A stretch of DNA of 40,318 bases from Desulfovibrionales bacterium (GCA_012729655.1 JAAYCS010000044.1:1-40318), one strand, 5' to 3'. Shown: positions 1 to 10,127, counted from the stretch's first letter. The notes: generated by a model not told the origin, from the letters alone. Program-made: numbers and translations.

Positions 1-1133
1 CCCTGCCGGACCAGGGGTTTGGCATGGAAGGCAATGCCCAGGCCGGCCACGTCGAGCATGGGCAGATCATTGGCCCCGTCGCCCACGGCGATGACCTGGG
101 ACAGGGAAATATTCTCCTTGGCCGCGATCTCCTTCAAAAGCCTCGCCTTGCCCGGACCGTCCACGATATCGCCCACCAGCCCGCCGGTCAGCGCGCCATC
201 GCGGATCTCCAGTTCGTTGGCATACACATAGTCGAAGCCCAGCTTGTCCTGCAGACGGCGGCCGAAATAATTGAACCCGCCGGACAGGATGGCGATGGTG
301 TAGCCAAGGTTTTTGAGGGTGCGGACGAGGCGCTCTGCCCCTTCGGTCATGGTCAGGGTGGCGGCCACGTCCTGCAGTACGGATTCGGACAACCCCTGGA
401 GCAAGCCGACCCGCTTGCGCAGGCTCTGGCAAAAATCCAGCTCCCCGCGCATGGCCGCTTCCGTGATGGCCGCGACCTCGGCCCCCACTCCGGCGCGCTT
501 GGCCAACTCGTCGATGACCTCGGCCTGGATCAGGGTCGAATCCATGTCAAAACAGACCAGGCGACGAATGCGGCGGAAGGCGTTGTCCTCCTGAAACCCG
601 ATGTCGATGCCCTGCTCCCTGGAAAGATCCAGGAAGGCTGCCCGCATGGCCGAGATATCCCTGGGCGTGCCCCGCACCGAAAATTCCACACAGGCCCGGG
701 GCATGGCCGGCGGCTTGGCCAGTGAACGGCGCCCGGACAGGCGGGTGATGCAATCCACGCTCAGACCGTTGGCTGTGATGACCTCGGACATGGCCGCCAG
801 ATTTGCGGCAGTGAGGGTCCGGCCCAACACCGTCACGATGTGCCGCCTGCGGCCTTGCATGCCGACCCAGCGTTCGTAGTCGTCCTCGGTCACGGGTGAA
901 AATTTGAGATTGAGCCCCTGGTTGTGTGACCAGAACAGAAGGTCCTTCAGGATTGGCGAGGATTCATGCTCGCGCGGGACTTCAATGAGCACTCCGAAAG
1001 ACAGGTCGTCGTGGATGACGGACTGGCTGATGTCCAGGACAGTCACCCCGAAGGCGGCCAGCTGGCCCATGATCCCGGCCAACAGGCCGTCCCGATCAGC
1101 GCCGGACATTTGAATGAGGATGATTTCGCGCAT
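1..1133 (-). CDS. serB: Phosphoserine phosphatase with N-terminal ACT region (3' end outside window)
   Basis: Cytosolic HAD-family enzyme for the last step of serine synthesis, phosphoserine to serine. 377 residues are visible from the ATG at 1133, and the C-terminus lies beyond the left edge. Residues 1-170 look like tandem ACT-type regulatory domains, starting MREIILIQMSGADRDG. The HAD core follows: motif I DMDSTL at about 195-200 with both catalytic Asp, SGGF at 283-286, and motif III/IV GDGANDLPML at 350-359. The long ACT-containing form is common in bacteria and suggests amino-acid feedback, which is inference. No strong Shine-Dalgarno is seen before the ATG, but the fold begins there directly. 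It lies 129 bases downstream of holB on the same strand, so it may belong to a purA-holB-serB transcript. Identity is secure; only the left end is incomplete. Confidence 0.93.
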   Translation of the reverse strand, partial: MREIILIQMSGADRDGLLAGIMGQLAAFGVTVLDISQSVIHDDLSFGVLIEVPREHESSPILKDLLFWSHNQGLNLKFSPVTEDDYERWVGMQGRRRHIVTVLGRTLTAANLAAMSEVITANGLSVDCITRLSGRRSLAKPPAMPRACVEFSVRGTPRDISAMRAAFLDLSREQGIDIGFQEDNAFRRIRRLVCFDMDSTLIQAEVIDELAKRAGVGAEVAAITEAAMRGELDFCQSLRKRVGLLQGLSESVLQDVAATLTMTEGAERLVRTLKNLGYTIAILSGGFNYFGRRLQDKLGFDYVYANELEIRDGALTGGLVGDIVDGPGKARLLKEIAAKENISLSQVIAVGDGANDLPMLDVAGLGIAFHAKPLVRQ

Positions 1134-1262
1134 AGCTCTGATTACATCGATATTCTGAACGGAAGGACCGAATGCCTGACACAAAACCACGCATCCCGGT
1201 ATGCACGCCCTGATCCACGGGGATGGCCCCCCTTCGCATGCGGATGAGACCCGCAAAAAACA

Positions 1263-2108
1263 TCATTTGTGCAGAAGACCCCAGATGCGGATGGCCGCCC
1301 ACTCCAGCACCACGGCCGGATTGGCGCCCACATCCAGGCTTTCGATTGCGTTTTCGACAATGACCCCGGCCTGCCGCACAGCCACCACATCCAATCGCCC
1401 CGCCAAAAGGCGGGCCAGATCGGTCAGCGGGGCCCCGTATCCGGCCTGCACCAATGCACGCTGCACATCACGCAAAACCCGTCCGGCAAGGCGTACATCC
1501 ACATTTCCCTTCCGTCCGGTCCACTCCAGCCACAGCCCTCTGCCGGATTGGATGAATTCGACCAGGGCCGCGATCCAATCCTGGATTTCGGGATCCTCCT
1601 CCCCCGCCCTGGGCCAACCCAGGGTCAGCACGAAGCTGCGGGAGACCAGGGTCGGCAGCAGGACTTCCCGGCTGGGGGCCAGGAGGACAAAAACGTTCCC
1701 GAGCCGGGGCTCCTCCAGGGATTTGAGCAGGGCGTTGGCAGCGGCATCACCCAGGGCCTGGGCCTCGGCCAAAATGATGACCCGAGGCCCCCGACCGGCA
1801 GGGGGGTCGCCCAGCATGGCCCGGATTTCCCGCACGGTGTCGATGGCAATGGCACCTTCGGAACCGTTGACCAGCACGAGATCGCGAAAGGCATCATCCG
1901 CCACTTGCCTGCAGATCCGGCAAACCCCGCAGGGCGGTTCTGCCTCATGGCAACTGAGGCGCGCGGCCCAATACAGGCCCAAGCCCAACCGCTCCGCCTC
2001 GGTCCCGCCCTCCAACAGGAGGGACTTGGGCGGGGCCTGGGCCAGCCTGTCCAGAAAAACACGGATCCGGGGCTGTCGCGAGACAGATGCAGTCCAGGGC
2101 GCTGTCAT
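1263..2108 (-). CDS. holB: DNA polymerase III subunit delta prime
   Basis: 281 aa clamp-loader subunit of the AAA+ type. Four cysteines at 53, 60, 63 and 66 (CHEAEPPCGVCRIC) form the zinc module typical of DnaX/HolB proteins. The Walker A region near 30-40 (LLLEGGTEAERLG) has no GKT, as expected for delta prime, which does not hydrolyse ATP. The sequence ANALLKSLEEP at about 124-134 and the following TLVSRS stretch match the sensor 1/SRC region of the family. The C-terminal third is poorly conserved. It lies 24 bases downstream of purA on the same strand and is probably cotranscribed with it. DnaX/HolB are close relatives, but the short length and dead P-loop favour HolB. Confidence 0.85.
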   Translation of the reverse strand: MTAPWTASVSRQPRIRVFLDRLAQAPPKSLLLEGGTEAERLGLGLYWAARLSCHEAEPPCGVCRICRQVADDAFRDLVLVNGSEGAIAIDTVREIRAMLGDPPAGRGPRVIILAEAQALGDAAANALLKSLEEPRLGNVFVLLAPSREVLLPTLVSRSFVLTLGWPRAGEEDPEIQDWIAALVEFIQSGRGLWLEWTGRKGNVDVRLAGRVLRDVQRALVQAGYGAPLTDLARLLAGRLDVVAVRQAGVIVENAIESLDVGANPAVVLEWAAIRIWGLLHK

Positions 2109-2132
2109 GGGAAAAGGGAAACGACCCGACCT

Positions 2133-3455
<1,323 letters not shown>

Positions 3456-3464
3456 TCACATTCT

Positions 3465-3493
3465 TTCCTACGGACTGCCAGCATTGAAGTCAA
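3465..3493 (-). promoter_or_regulatory. Possible sigma-70 type promoter of purA
   Basis: On the minus strand TTGACT (3493-3488) is followed after 17 bases by TAGGAA (3470-3465). The -35 is close to consensus and the -10 is weak (3 of 6). It is about 60 bases before the purA ATG, a suitable place, but the poor -10 keeps this tentative. Confidence 0.3.
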
Positions 3494-3613
3494 TTTGGAG
3501 AGTCGATGGGTGGCCCACGGCTCATTCAATTCCAGGCCATACAGTCCGTGCGGGTACCCCCAGCGCGGGATTTGCCGTTGGGCAGGGCCTGTGCTAGTGC
3601 CCCTTGAATTCAT

Positions 3614-3636
3614 GCGACAGACCTGAGGTCTGTCGC
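3614..3636. repeat. Perfect 11-bp palindrome before the AICAR transformylase gene
   Basis: GCGACAGACCT and its exact inverse AGGTCTGTCGC are separated by a single G. The element ends 24 bases before the ATG at 3661 and about 13 bases before its Shine-Dalgarno (GGAG, 3650-3653), between the divergent purA and AICAR transformylase genes. A one-base centre is unusual for an RNA hairpin and typical of a dimeric regulator site. No T-run follows, so it is not an intrinsic terminator. The binding protein is unknown. Confidence 0.75.
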
Positions 3637-3660
3637 AAACATTCTTTTCGGAGCACATCC

Positions 3661-4935
3661 ATGCGCGATCTCAAGAAAATGTATCATACACTCCAACGGG
3701 ACTCCTTTCCCGAAACCCTGGCCCTGACCCTGGGCGATCAGACCATCCGTTTCACCAAAAAAACCTGGAACATCGGCGGCGAGCAACGGGGCCTCCGCTA
3801 CGGCGAAAACCCGGATCAGCCAGCTGCCTTGTACCAAGTGGCCGAAAGCTCCTTCGCCATGGACGGGGTGGCCTTCCAGCAGGGCCAGCACAAGCTCGTC
3901 TCGGCCCTGACCGAGGAAAACCTGATCCAGTCCGGCAAGCATCCCGGCAAGATCAACCTGACCGACGTGGACAACGGCATCAACATACTGCAGTACCTGA
4001 CAGCCAAACCCGCGGCCATCATCCTGAAACACAACAATCCCTGCGGTGCTGCCTGGTCTGCCGACGGCCTGTACGCGGCCCTGTCCAGGGCCTTCGCCTC
4101 GGACCGCATCGCAGCCTTTGGCGGAACCATCGTCGTCAACCGCACCCTGGACAAGACCTGTGCCCAATTCATCAACGCGAGCTATTTCGAGGTCATCGCG
4201 GCTCCGGACTATGAACCCGAGGCCCTGGCCGAGCTGATCGCCAAGAAGAATCTGCGCATCATCCGTCTTCCGGCCCTGGCCGAGTTGGACAGCATGGTCG
4301 GCACCCCTTTTCTGGACATAAAGTCCCTGGTGGACGGAGGTCTCATCATCCAGGCCTCCTTCCGGAACCGCATCCTGTCCGCAGATGATTTCCTGCCTGC
4401 CGAAGCCACCAAGGACGGCACCACATTCCTGGCCCGAAAGCCGTCGACCCAGGAAGCCGACGACCTGCTTTTCGCCTGGGCCGTGGAATCGGGCGTGACC
4501 TCGAATTCCATCATCTTTGCCCGGGACGGGGCCACAGTGTCCATCGGCACGGGTGAGCAGGATCGGGTTGGCTGCGTGGAACTGACCATCCAGAAGGCCT
4601 ACACGAAATACGCGGACAAGCTGGCTTTTGCCCGCCACGGTCTGTCACTCTACGAACTGAAGCAAAAGGCCCTGACAGACAAGGAACTGGCCGCGTCCCT
4701 GACCGAACTCCTGGCCCGGACCGAGGCGGACAAGGGTGGGTTGCCTGGCAGCGTTCTTGTTTCGGATGGATTCTTCCCCTTCCGCGACGGCGTGGATCTG
4801 GCCATCGCCCAGGGGGTGACCGCCATTGCCCAGCCCGGGGGGTCCATCCGGGACTTCGAAATCATCCAGGCCGTGAACGAAGCCGCCCCGCAAGTGGCCA
4901 TGGTCTTCACCGGTCAACGTTCCTTCAAACACTAG
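3661..4935 (+). CDS. Stand-alone AICAR transformylase (C-terminal half of PurH)
   Basis: 424 aa protein matching only the formyltransferase half of bifunctional PurH. It transfers a formyl group from 10-formyltetrahydrofolate to AICAR in purine synthesis. It opens with MRDLKKMYHTLQRD, has RYGENPDQ at 46-53 and the catalytic Lys-His pair in ILKHNNPCGA (K123, H124), and ends with the PGGSIRD and VFTGQRSFKH segments of the family. No IMP cyclohydrolase (MGS-like) domain is present; that activity is encoded separately at 9534-10127 on the other strand. The frame is open upstream to 3604, but GGAG seven bases before 3661 and the family N-terminus choose this start. The RNase gene follows 59 bases later on the same strand. 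Confidence 0.94.
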   Translation: MRDLKKMYHTLQRDSFPETLALTLGDQTIRFTKKTWNIGGEQRGLRYGENPDQPAALYQVAESSFAMDGVAFQQGQHKLVSALTEENLIQSGKHPGKINLTDVDNGINILQYLTAKPAAIILKHNNPCGAAWSADGLYAALSRAFASDRIAAFGGTIVVNRTLDKTCAQFINASYFEVIAAPDYEPEALAELIAKKNLRIIRLPALAELDSMVGTPFLDIKSLVDGGLIIQASFRNRILSADDFLPAEATKDGTTFLARKPSTQEADDLLFAWAVESGVTSNSIIFARDGATVSIGTGEQDRVGCVELTIQKAYTKYADKLAFARHGLSLYELKQKALTDKELAASLTELLARTEADKGGLPGSVLVSDGFFPFRDGVDLAIAQGVTAIAQPGGSIRDFEIIQAVNEAAPQVAMVFTGQRSFKH

Positions 4936-4994
4936 GCGCCCACAGCCTCCACAAACCGCTCCGGGCGACGCGCGCGACGCGCATAAGGCCATGT

Positions 4995-7037
4995 ATGTCC
5001 ACTATCGCTCCCCTGCAGCCGGGATGCATCATGGAGTTCCTGCAGGACAACCAGCCCATCGTGGCATGGGTCCTGGAAGTCCAGGGTGCTCGTCTGCGCG
5101 TCTTCACCGCTGGGCAACGCGAACTCAAGCTCCCCCTGTCCCGGGTTCTGCCGTGGACAGGGCCACAGTGCAGCGCCAACGCCAGTCGGCAGGACATGCT
5201 CGATCTGCTGCGCACCCATCATGCCCGCAGGGATCGTCTGGCTGAATCCATCGACCCCTTGGAAATCTGGGAATTGGCCCAGGGCGAACTGGACGAAGCC
5301 GAAACCGATTGGTTCGCCAGCCTCATCTTCGAGGCTCCCAGCCCGGACCAGCTTGCGGCCCTGGGCCGCAAGCTGCTGCAGACCAAGACCCATTTCAAGT
5401 TCTCCCCGCCCAAATTCGAGATCTACGCCCAGGACGTTGTGGAGCGCCGCCAGGAGGAACTGCGCAAGGCCCAGGAGCGGGAACGACTGGTGGGCTTTGG
5501 CCAGGTTTTCCTGCGCGGGCTGTGGGACATCTTTTGCAAACGCAAAAGCTCAATCCCTGAACCCGAGCCGGACCAGTCCGCACGGATCAGAACCCTGCTC
5601 ATGACCCGCATCGCAAACCCCGACGACAGGGATTCGGAAACCCTGTGGAAGACCATGAGCCAGGGCCTTCCTGAGGAGCCGTTTTTGCCCCTGTACCTGG
5701 CCCAGGCCTGGGGCATTGTGCCACGGCATTACAATTTCCATCTGGTCCGGGCCGAGTACGACTGGGACCCGGACTGGTCCACGGAACACGCGCCGGCCAT
5801 AAGCGAGGTGCAGGATCGCGCCCTGGCCACCCGGACAGCGCCACTGGCCAGCATCGTGACCATTGATTCGGCCAGCACGCAGGACATCGACGACGGTTTC
5901 AGTCTGGAGCGCGACGCCAACGGCTTCATCCTGCGCCAGGCCCTGGCCTGTCCACCGCTGGGCTGGGAATTCGGCAGTCCCCTGGACCGGGCCGTGCAGC
6001 ACCGCTTCACCTCCCTGTACCTGCCAGAAGGCACGAGCCACATGCTCCCCGAAAGCCTGGGCACCGATTTTTTCTCGCTCAAGGAAGGATGTGATCGACC
6101 CGCTCTGCTCCTGACCTTCGACCTGGATGACCTGGGCGCAATCCGCTCCGTTGTCCCGCAGATCGCCTGGGTGCATGTCGAGGCCAACCTGACCTACACC
6201 GGCGTGGAACTGGAGGTCCAATCGGGTGCCCACGGCATGCTGCATGACGCCCGCGACCTGGCCGCCTTGCTGCGCGAGTCCCGGATTCGTGACCACGCCG
6301 TGATCATGGACCAGCCTGACCCGCGCGTGGTCCTGTCCGGAGACATGTCCAGCCCTGAAGTCCTGGTGGCCCAGACCGAATCCGCGCCCGAGGCGCAGAT
6401 GATCGTGTCAGAGTTCATGATCCTGGCCAACAAAGCCATGGCCTCGTGGGCCCTGGATAACGGTGTGGCACTCCTTTTCCGCACCCAGAACATCACCCTG
6501 CCGGCGGAAAGCGCGGGTGTGTGGACCGAGCCGACGGACATCTACCGCATCATCAACAACATGGGTCCGTCCATCCTGGAATGCGAACCCAAGCGCCACG
6601 CCACCATCGGGGCCCGGGCCTACGCCCCCGTGACCTCACCCCTGCGGCGCTACTCGGATTTTATCAACATGGCCCAGATTCTGGCCAAGCTGACGGGACA
6701 GGGGCGGCTTCTGAACAGGAACGAACTGGAAGGCCTGCTCCCCCTGCTTTCCAGTCGGGCCGAAATGACCGGTCAGGTCCAGCGCATGCGCCCAAGATAC
6801 TGGAAATATGAATACTTCAGACAAAATGCAAAAAAAATGCGTTGGTCCGGGATCATCGTCGACCCCGGGAGCGTCCTCGTCACCATCGCCCTCCCGGAGA
6901 TGCAGCTTTTCCTCAAGGCACCGCGGAAGATATTCGGGGACAAGATCAGATTGGGACAACGCTTTTCCATCCGCATCGGGAAGGTCGACCCTCTGAACAA
7001 CGAGATCAAGATCGTCGAGGCATGGGAAGAGGAATGA
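4995..7037 (+). CDS. RNase II/RNase R-family 3'-5' exoribonuclease (RNB domain)
   Basis: 680 aa hydrolytic exoribonuclease. The RNB catalytic centre is seen as TIDSASTQDIDDGFSL at about 289-304, with the Asp cluster that binds magnesium, and the late signature SPLRRYSDFINM near 565. The N-terminal 280 residues do not show clear cold-shock domains; residues 15-55 could be a divergent small beta barrel, followed by a helical, charged stretch (RRQEELRKAQERERL near 151-165). The C-terminal 80 residues have the S1-like spacing of the family. Overall organisation resembles the divergent RNB proteins of cyanobacteria and deltaproteobacteria more than E. coli rnb or rnr, so no symbol is given. Start 4995 follows AAGG at a workable distance; an ATG 12 codons later is an alternative. 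Confidence 0.88.
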   Translation: MSTIAPLQPGCIMEFLQDNQPIVAWVLEVQGARLRVFTAGQRELKLPLSRVLPWTGPQCSANASRQDMLDLLRTHHARRDRLAESIDPLEIWELAQGELDEAETDWFASLIFEAPSPDQLAALGRKLLQTKTHFKFSPPKFEIYAQDVVERRQEELRKAQERERLVGFGQVFLRGLWDIFCKRKSSIPEPEPDQSARIRTLLMTRIANPDDRDSETLWKTMSQGLPEEPFLPLYLAQAWGIVPRHYNFHLVRAEYDWDPDWSTEHAPAISEVQDRALATRTAPLASIVTIDSASTQDIDDGFSLERDANGFILRQALACPPLGWEFGSPLDRAVQHRFTSLYLPEGTSHMLPESLGTDFFSLKEGCDRPALLLTFDLDDLGAIRSVVPQIAWVHVEANLTYTGVELEVQSGAHGMLHDARDLAALLRESRIRDHAVIMDQPDPRVVLSGDMSSPEVLVAQTESAPEAQMIVSEFMILANKAMASWALDNGVALLFRTQNITLPAESAGVWTEPTDIYRIINNMGPSILECEPKRHATIGARAYAPVTSPLRRYSDFINMAQILAKLTGQGRLLNRNELEGLLPLLSSRAEMTGQVQRMRPRYWKYEYFRQNAKKMRWSGIIVDPGSVLVTIALPEMQLFLKAPRKIFGDKIRLGQRFSIRIGKVDPLNNEIKIVEAWEEE

Positions 7038-7055
7038 TCTTGTCCCACCTCTTTT

Positions 7056-7070
7056 TTTCACGTAGTGAAA
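7056..7070. repeat. Small inverted repeat in the plsY leader
   Basis: TTTCAC and GTGAAA are separated by GTA, about 45 bases before plsY. It shares the half-sites of parS (TTTCAC/GTGAAA) but has three extra central bases, so it is not counted as parS. It may form a weak hairpin; function unknown. Confidence 0.35.
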
Positions 7071-7116
7071 TCCGGCACATGTCCACCCGAAACCCCCTCA
7101 AAACAGGAGTATGCAC

Positions 7117-7704
7117 ATGGTGACAATATTCTGGCTGGCAATCAGCTATCTCCTGGGCGCCCTGCCCTTTGGCCTGCTCATTTCCAAGACCTGCTGCGAC
7201 ATTGACCCGCGCGAACAGGGCAGCGGCAATATCGGCGCCACCAATGTCGGCCGCCTCTGCGGGACCAAATACGGAGCACTGACCCTGGCCCTGGATATGC
7301 TCAAGGGCTTTGTCCCAGTCCTTCTGGCCACCAGCTTTTCCGACTCCCTGTTCTTTCTGACCCTGGTCGCCACGGCCACGGTCTGCGGTCACATGTTCTC
7401 GGTTTTCCTGCACGGCAAGGGAGGCAAGGGCGTGGCCACCTGGGTCGGCGCCTTCGCGGCCATTTCCCTGTCCGGAACCATTCTCTGCGGGTTGGCCTTC
7501 CTGGCTGCCCTCTATTTCTACAATTTTGTGTCCCTGGCCTCCCTGGTCATGGTGGCCTTCATGCCGGTGATCCTCCTCTTCCAGGGCATGTGGGGAGCCA
7601 TTCCCATGGCCCTGGTCCTCATGGCTCTCATCTTCTGGAAGCACTCGGAAAACATCCAGCGCCTGATGGCCGGTGAGGAACACCCCTGGAAAAAACCGGA
7701 ATGA
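7117..7704 (+). CDS. plsY: Glycerol-3-phosphate acyltransferase PlsY
   Basis: 195 aa inner-membrane enzyme that acylates glycerol-3-phosphate from acyl-phosphate, the first step of phospholipid synthesis in the PlsX/PlsY route. Visible motifs are GSGNIGATN (35-43), the glycine-rich KGGKGVAT stretch near 100, and five hydrophobic segments. Two ATGs compete: 7111 is one base from AGGAG (7105-7109), while 7117 is seven bases away, so 7117 is preferred. An intrinsic terminator follows 22 bases after the stop, ending the plus-strand group begun at 3661. Confidence 0.95.
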   Translation: MVTIFWLAISYLLGALPFGLLISKTCCDIDPREQGSGNIGATNVGRLCGTKYGALTLALDMLKGFVPVLLATSFSDSLFFLTLVATATVCGHMFSVFLHGKGGKGVATWVGAFAAISLSGTILCGLAFLAALYFYNFVSLASLVMVAFMPVILLFQGMWGAIPMALVLMALIFWKHSENIQRLMAGEEHPWKKPE

Positions 7705-7726
7705 ACTGATTTCTGCAACGGATGCC

Positions 7727-7764
7727 AAAGCGCGGGGGCCTTGCTGGCCTGCCGCGCTTTTTTT
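7727..7764 (+). terminator. Intrinsic terminator after plsY
   Basis: AAAGCGCGG pairs with CCGCGCTTT across a 16-base loop and the stem runs into seven consecutive T. It lies 22 bases past the plsY stop and before the end of the convergent hflX gene. Confidence 0.88.
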
Positions 7765-7873
7765 GCACAGCCAACATCTAGGGCCATCCGACAGTCCCAT
7801 TCAACCATCACCCATTGTCTGCTGATGCCGGACAAGGGAGCATCCTCCAGACGTTTTTTTGGACAAGCCGTAA

Positions 7874-9496
7874 TCAGAGCAGTGATTTGATGCGTTCCAC
7901 CAACGGAGCCAGGGACGGCCTGTGGATGGCCGCGATAAAGACCGCGTCGGGGTGGACAAAGGCCAGGGCCTCGCGGGCCTCGTCCGTAATGCGATCGACC
8001 TTGTTCAAGGCCAGGATGCGTGGGATGGTGTCGATGGACAGGTCGCGCAGGATTGATTCCACAGCCTCCAGCTGGCTGTCCATCTCTGGATGGGAGGCAT
8101 CGGCCACGTGCACCAGCACATCCGCGCTCTCCAGTTCTTCCAGAGTGGCCATGAAGGCCTCCCGCAGGTCGGCCGGAAGATGGCGGATGAAACCCACCGT
8201 GTCGGTGAGGATGATCTCGCGGTCCTCGGGAAAACGCAGCCTGCGGCTGGTGGGGTCCAGGGTGGCAAACAGCTTGTTTTCTGCCAGGACGTCGCTCTGG
8301 GTCAGGGTGTTGAGCAAGGTGGACTTGCCCGCGTTGGTGTATCCGACCAGGGAGACGATGGGCAGGCCGGCCTTGTCCCGGCGACTGCGCGTGGCGTCCC
8401 TGTGCTTGCGCACGTTGGCCAACTCGTTCTTGAGCTGGCTCAAGCGGTCGCGGATCTTGCGGCGGTCCATCTCCAGACGGGTTTCCCCCGGACCGCGACC
8501 GCCGATGCCTCCGGTCAGACGGCTCAAGGCCCGGTTCTGACCTACCAGGCGGGGCATCATGTACTTGAGCTGGGCCATTTCCACCTGCAGCTTGCCTTCC
8601 CGGGTCTGGGCGTGCTGGGCAAAGATGTCCAGGATGAGCTGGGTCCGGTCCAGAACCTTGCGTTCGGTGATCTGGCTCAGGTTGCGCTGCTGGGTAGGGG
8701 TCAGTTCCTGGTCGAAAACCAGGATGGAGGCGTTCTTCTGCAGGGCCAGGACTTCCAGTTCAGCCAGCTTGCCGCGCCCGAGAATGAGCTTCGGATTGAT
8801 CTGGCTGACCCGCTGCACCACGGTTCCCGCCACATCAAGCCCGGCCGTGGACGAAAGTTCGGCCAGTTCGGCCAGGGAGCGCTCCTGCACGCTCTTGGGC
8901 TGGGATCCAACGCTGACCAGAATGGCCGCCCCCTCCCTGGCCGCTGCTGACACGGTCTGGCCCGTACGGGACAGTTCGCCTTCCAGGGCCATGGCACTGG
9001 CTCCGAAGTCAAAGGCCACGTCGTCCCAGATCTCGGCCGGATAGACGATATAGGGCTTTTCGTCGGCATTGGGAGGGAGCAGATGGGCGATCTGACAGGC
9101 CCGGGGCAGACCATCGGGCGAGACGGTCAGCACGCAAACCGCATCCAGACGCAGGAAGACCATGTCCATCAGGTCTTCCTGCGTCAACAGTGAGGAATCC
9201 AGGTGGGTATGCAGGAGACGCAGGCCTGAAAGGCGTGAATCCGCCTGCCGGTGGCGGGAAAGCTCAGGAATGAGGATGCCGTCGGGTTCTCCCACGATGA
9301 CCATGACCGGCAACCCCTTCCGGTTGATGAGGATTCCAAGTTGCCGGTTCACTCCCCGGCTCAGAATGGCCAGTTCCTTGGCCTGATCCAGGGTGAACCC
9401 GCCATGGTCGGGAAAACGCCTGTTGTAGAGACGTGAAATGGCCGTAAGTTGGCTGGGTTTGAGGCCCGTGAGGTTGCCCAGGGGTTTGGAAGCTAT
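7874..9496 (-). CDS. hflX: GTPase HflX (start codon appears to be ATA)
   Basis: Ribosome-associated GTPase, 540 aa if read from 9496. It has the glycine-rich GGIGGRGPGETRLE linker of HflX, then the G domain: GYTNAGKST (G1), TDTVGFIRHLP (G3) and NKVD (G4). The conserved N-terminus GNLTGLKPSQL is encoded upstream of the first usable start (GTG at 9352, 48 codons in). The frame upstream of that has no ATG, GTG or TTG back to its stop. An ATA at 9496-9494, seven bases after GGAG, gives MASKPLGNLTGLKP, the expected family start. Either ATA is used, or ATG has mutated or been misread, or a protein shortened by 48 residues is made from GTG 9352. It follows the IMP cyclohydrolase gene by 37 bases on the same strand. 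Identity is certain; the start is not. Confidence 0.9.
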   Translation of the reverse strand: MASKPLGNLTGLKPSQLTAISRLYNRRFPDHGGFTLDQAKELAILSRGVNRQLGILINRKGLPVMVIVGEPDGILIPELSRHRQADSRLSGLRLLHTHLDSSLLTQEDLMDMVFLRLDAVCVLTVSPDGLPRACQIAHLLPPNADEKPYIVYPAEIWDDVAFDFGASAMALEGELSRTGQTVSAAAREGAAILVSVGSQPKSVQERSLAELAELSSTAGLDVAGTVVQRVSQINPKLILGRGKLAELEVLALQKNASILVFDQELTPTQQRNLSQITERKVLDRTQLILDIFAQHAQTREGKLQVEMAQLKYMMPRLVGQNRALSRLTGGIGGRGPGETRLEMDRRKIRDRLSQLKNELANVRKHRDATRSRRDKAGLPIVSLVGYTNAGKSTLLNTLTQSDVLAENKLFATLDPTSRRLRFPEDREIILTDTVGFIRHLPADLREAFMATLEELESADVLVHVADASHPEMDSQLEAVESILRDLSIDTIPRILALNKVDRITDEAREALAFVHPDAVFIAAIHRPSLAPLVERIKSLL

Positions 9497-9533
9497 CGCA
9501 GGACTCCGTTTCCGCTTACGCGCCGGCCCCCCC

Positions 9534-10127
9534 TCAGGAGCGACGGAGGTAATCGGCGATCATGCGGTCATAGGAAGAGGTCAGGTCGAAGGTTATCACG
9601 GCCATGCGCTTGCGAAAGGCCAAAGACAGCGCCCCGTTGTTGGCTCGCATCTCTTCCATGCACTCGCTGTAGTGGGACGGGTCGGGGATGACGGCCACGG
9701 AATGAAAATTCTTGGCCGAGGCCCGCAGCATGGTGGGGCCGCCGATGTCGATCTGCTCCACAGCCTGCTTGTCCTGCAGGGTCTGACGCATGGCATCGGC
9801 AAAATTGTAGAGATTGACGCAGATCAGGTCGAAAGGCGCCAGGCGCAGGTCTTTCAGCGTCTGCATGTGCGTTGAGTCATCCTTGTCCGCCAGGATTCCG
9901 GCGTGCACGTGGGGATGCAGGGTCTTCACCCGGCCGCCGAGAATCTCCGGAAACCCTGTCAGATCGCTGACCGAACGGACCTTCAGGCCTGCCTGCACCA
10001 GCTTCTTGCGCGTCCCCCCGGTGGAGACGAGTTCAACCCCGTTTTCCTGGAGAAAACGGGCGAAATCATCCAAACCCGATTTATCCGTCACGCTCAGTAT
10101 GGCCCGGCGAATTGGCAGCATGTCCAT
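9534..10127 (-). CDS. Stand-alone IMP cyclohydrolase (N-terminal half of PurH)
   Basis: 197 aa MGS-like domain protein, equal to the first half of bifunctional PurH, closing FAICAR to IMP. Seen are AILSVTDKSGL near 9-19, STGGTRKKL near 35-43, KTLHPHVHAGIL with the conserved Lys-Thr-Leu-His, and DIGGPTMLRASAKN. The usual NLYPF is NLYNF here. The protein stops where the transformylase domain would begin; that domain is encoded at 3661-4935. The frame is open upstream to 10364, but AGGAG six to seven bases before 10127 sets the start at MDMLPIRRAIL. hflX follows after 37 bases and a TPR gene precedes by 128 bases, all on the minus strand. Confidence 0.93.
   Translation of the reverse strand: MDMLPIRRAILSVTDKSGLDDFARFLQENGVELVSTGGTRKKLVQAGLKVRSVSDLTGFPEILGGRVKTLHPHVHAGILADKDDSTHMQTLKDLRLAPFDLICVNLYNFADAMRQTLQDKQAVEQIDIGGPTMLRASAKNFHSVAVIPDPSHYSECMEEMRANNGALSLAFRKRMAVITFDLTSSYDRMIADYLRRS

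Noticed and set aside
7056-7070. Further parS site near plsY
   Set aside because: TTTCAC-GTA-GTGAAA has three extra central bases, so the half-site spacing is wrong for ParB; kept only as an inverted repeat.
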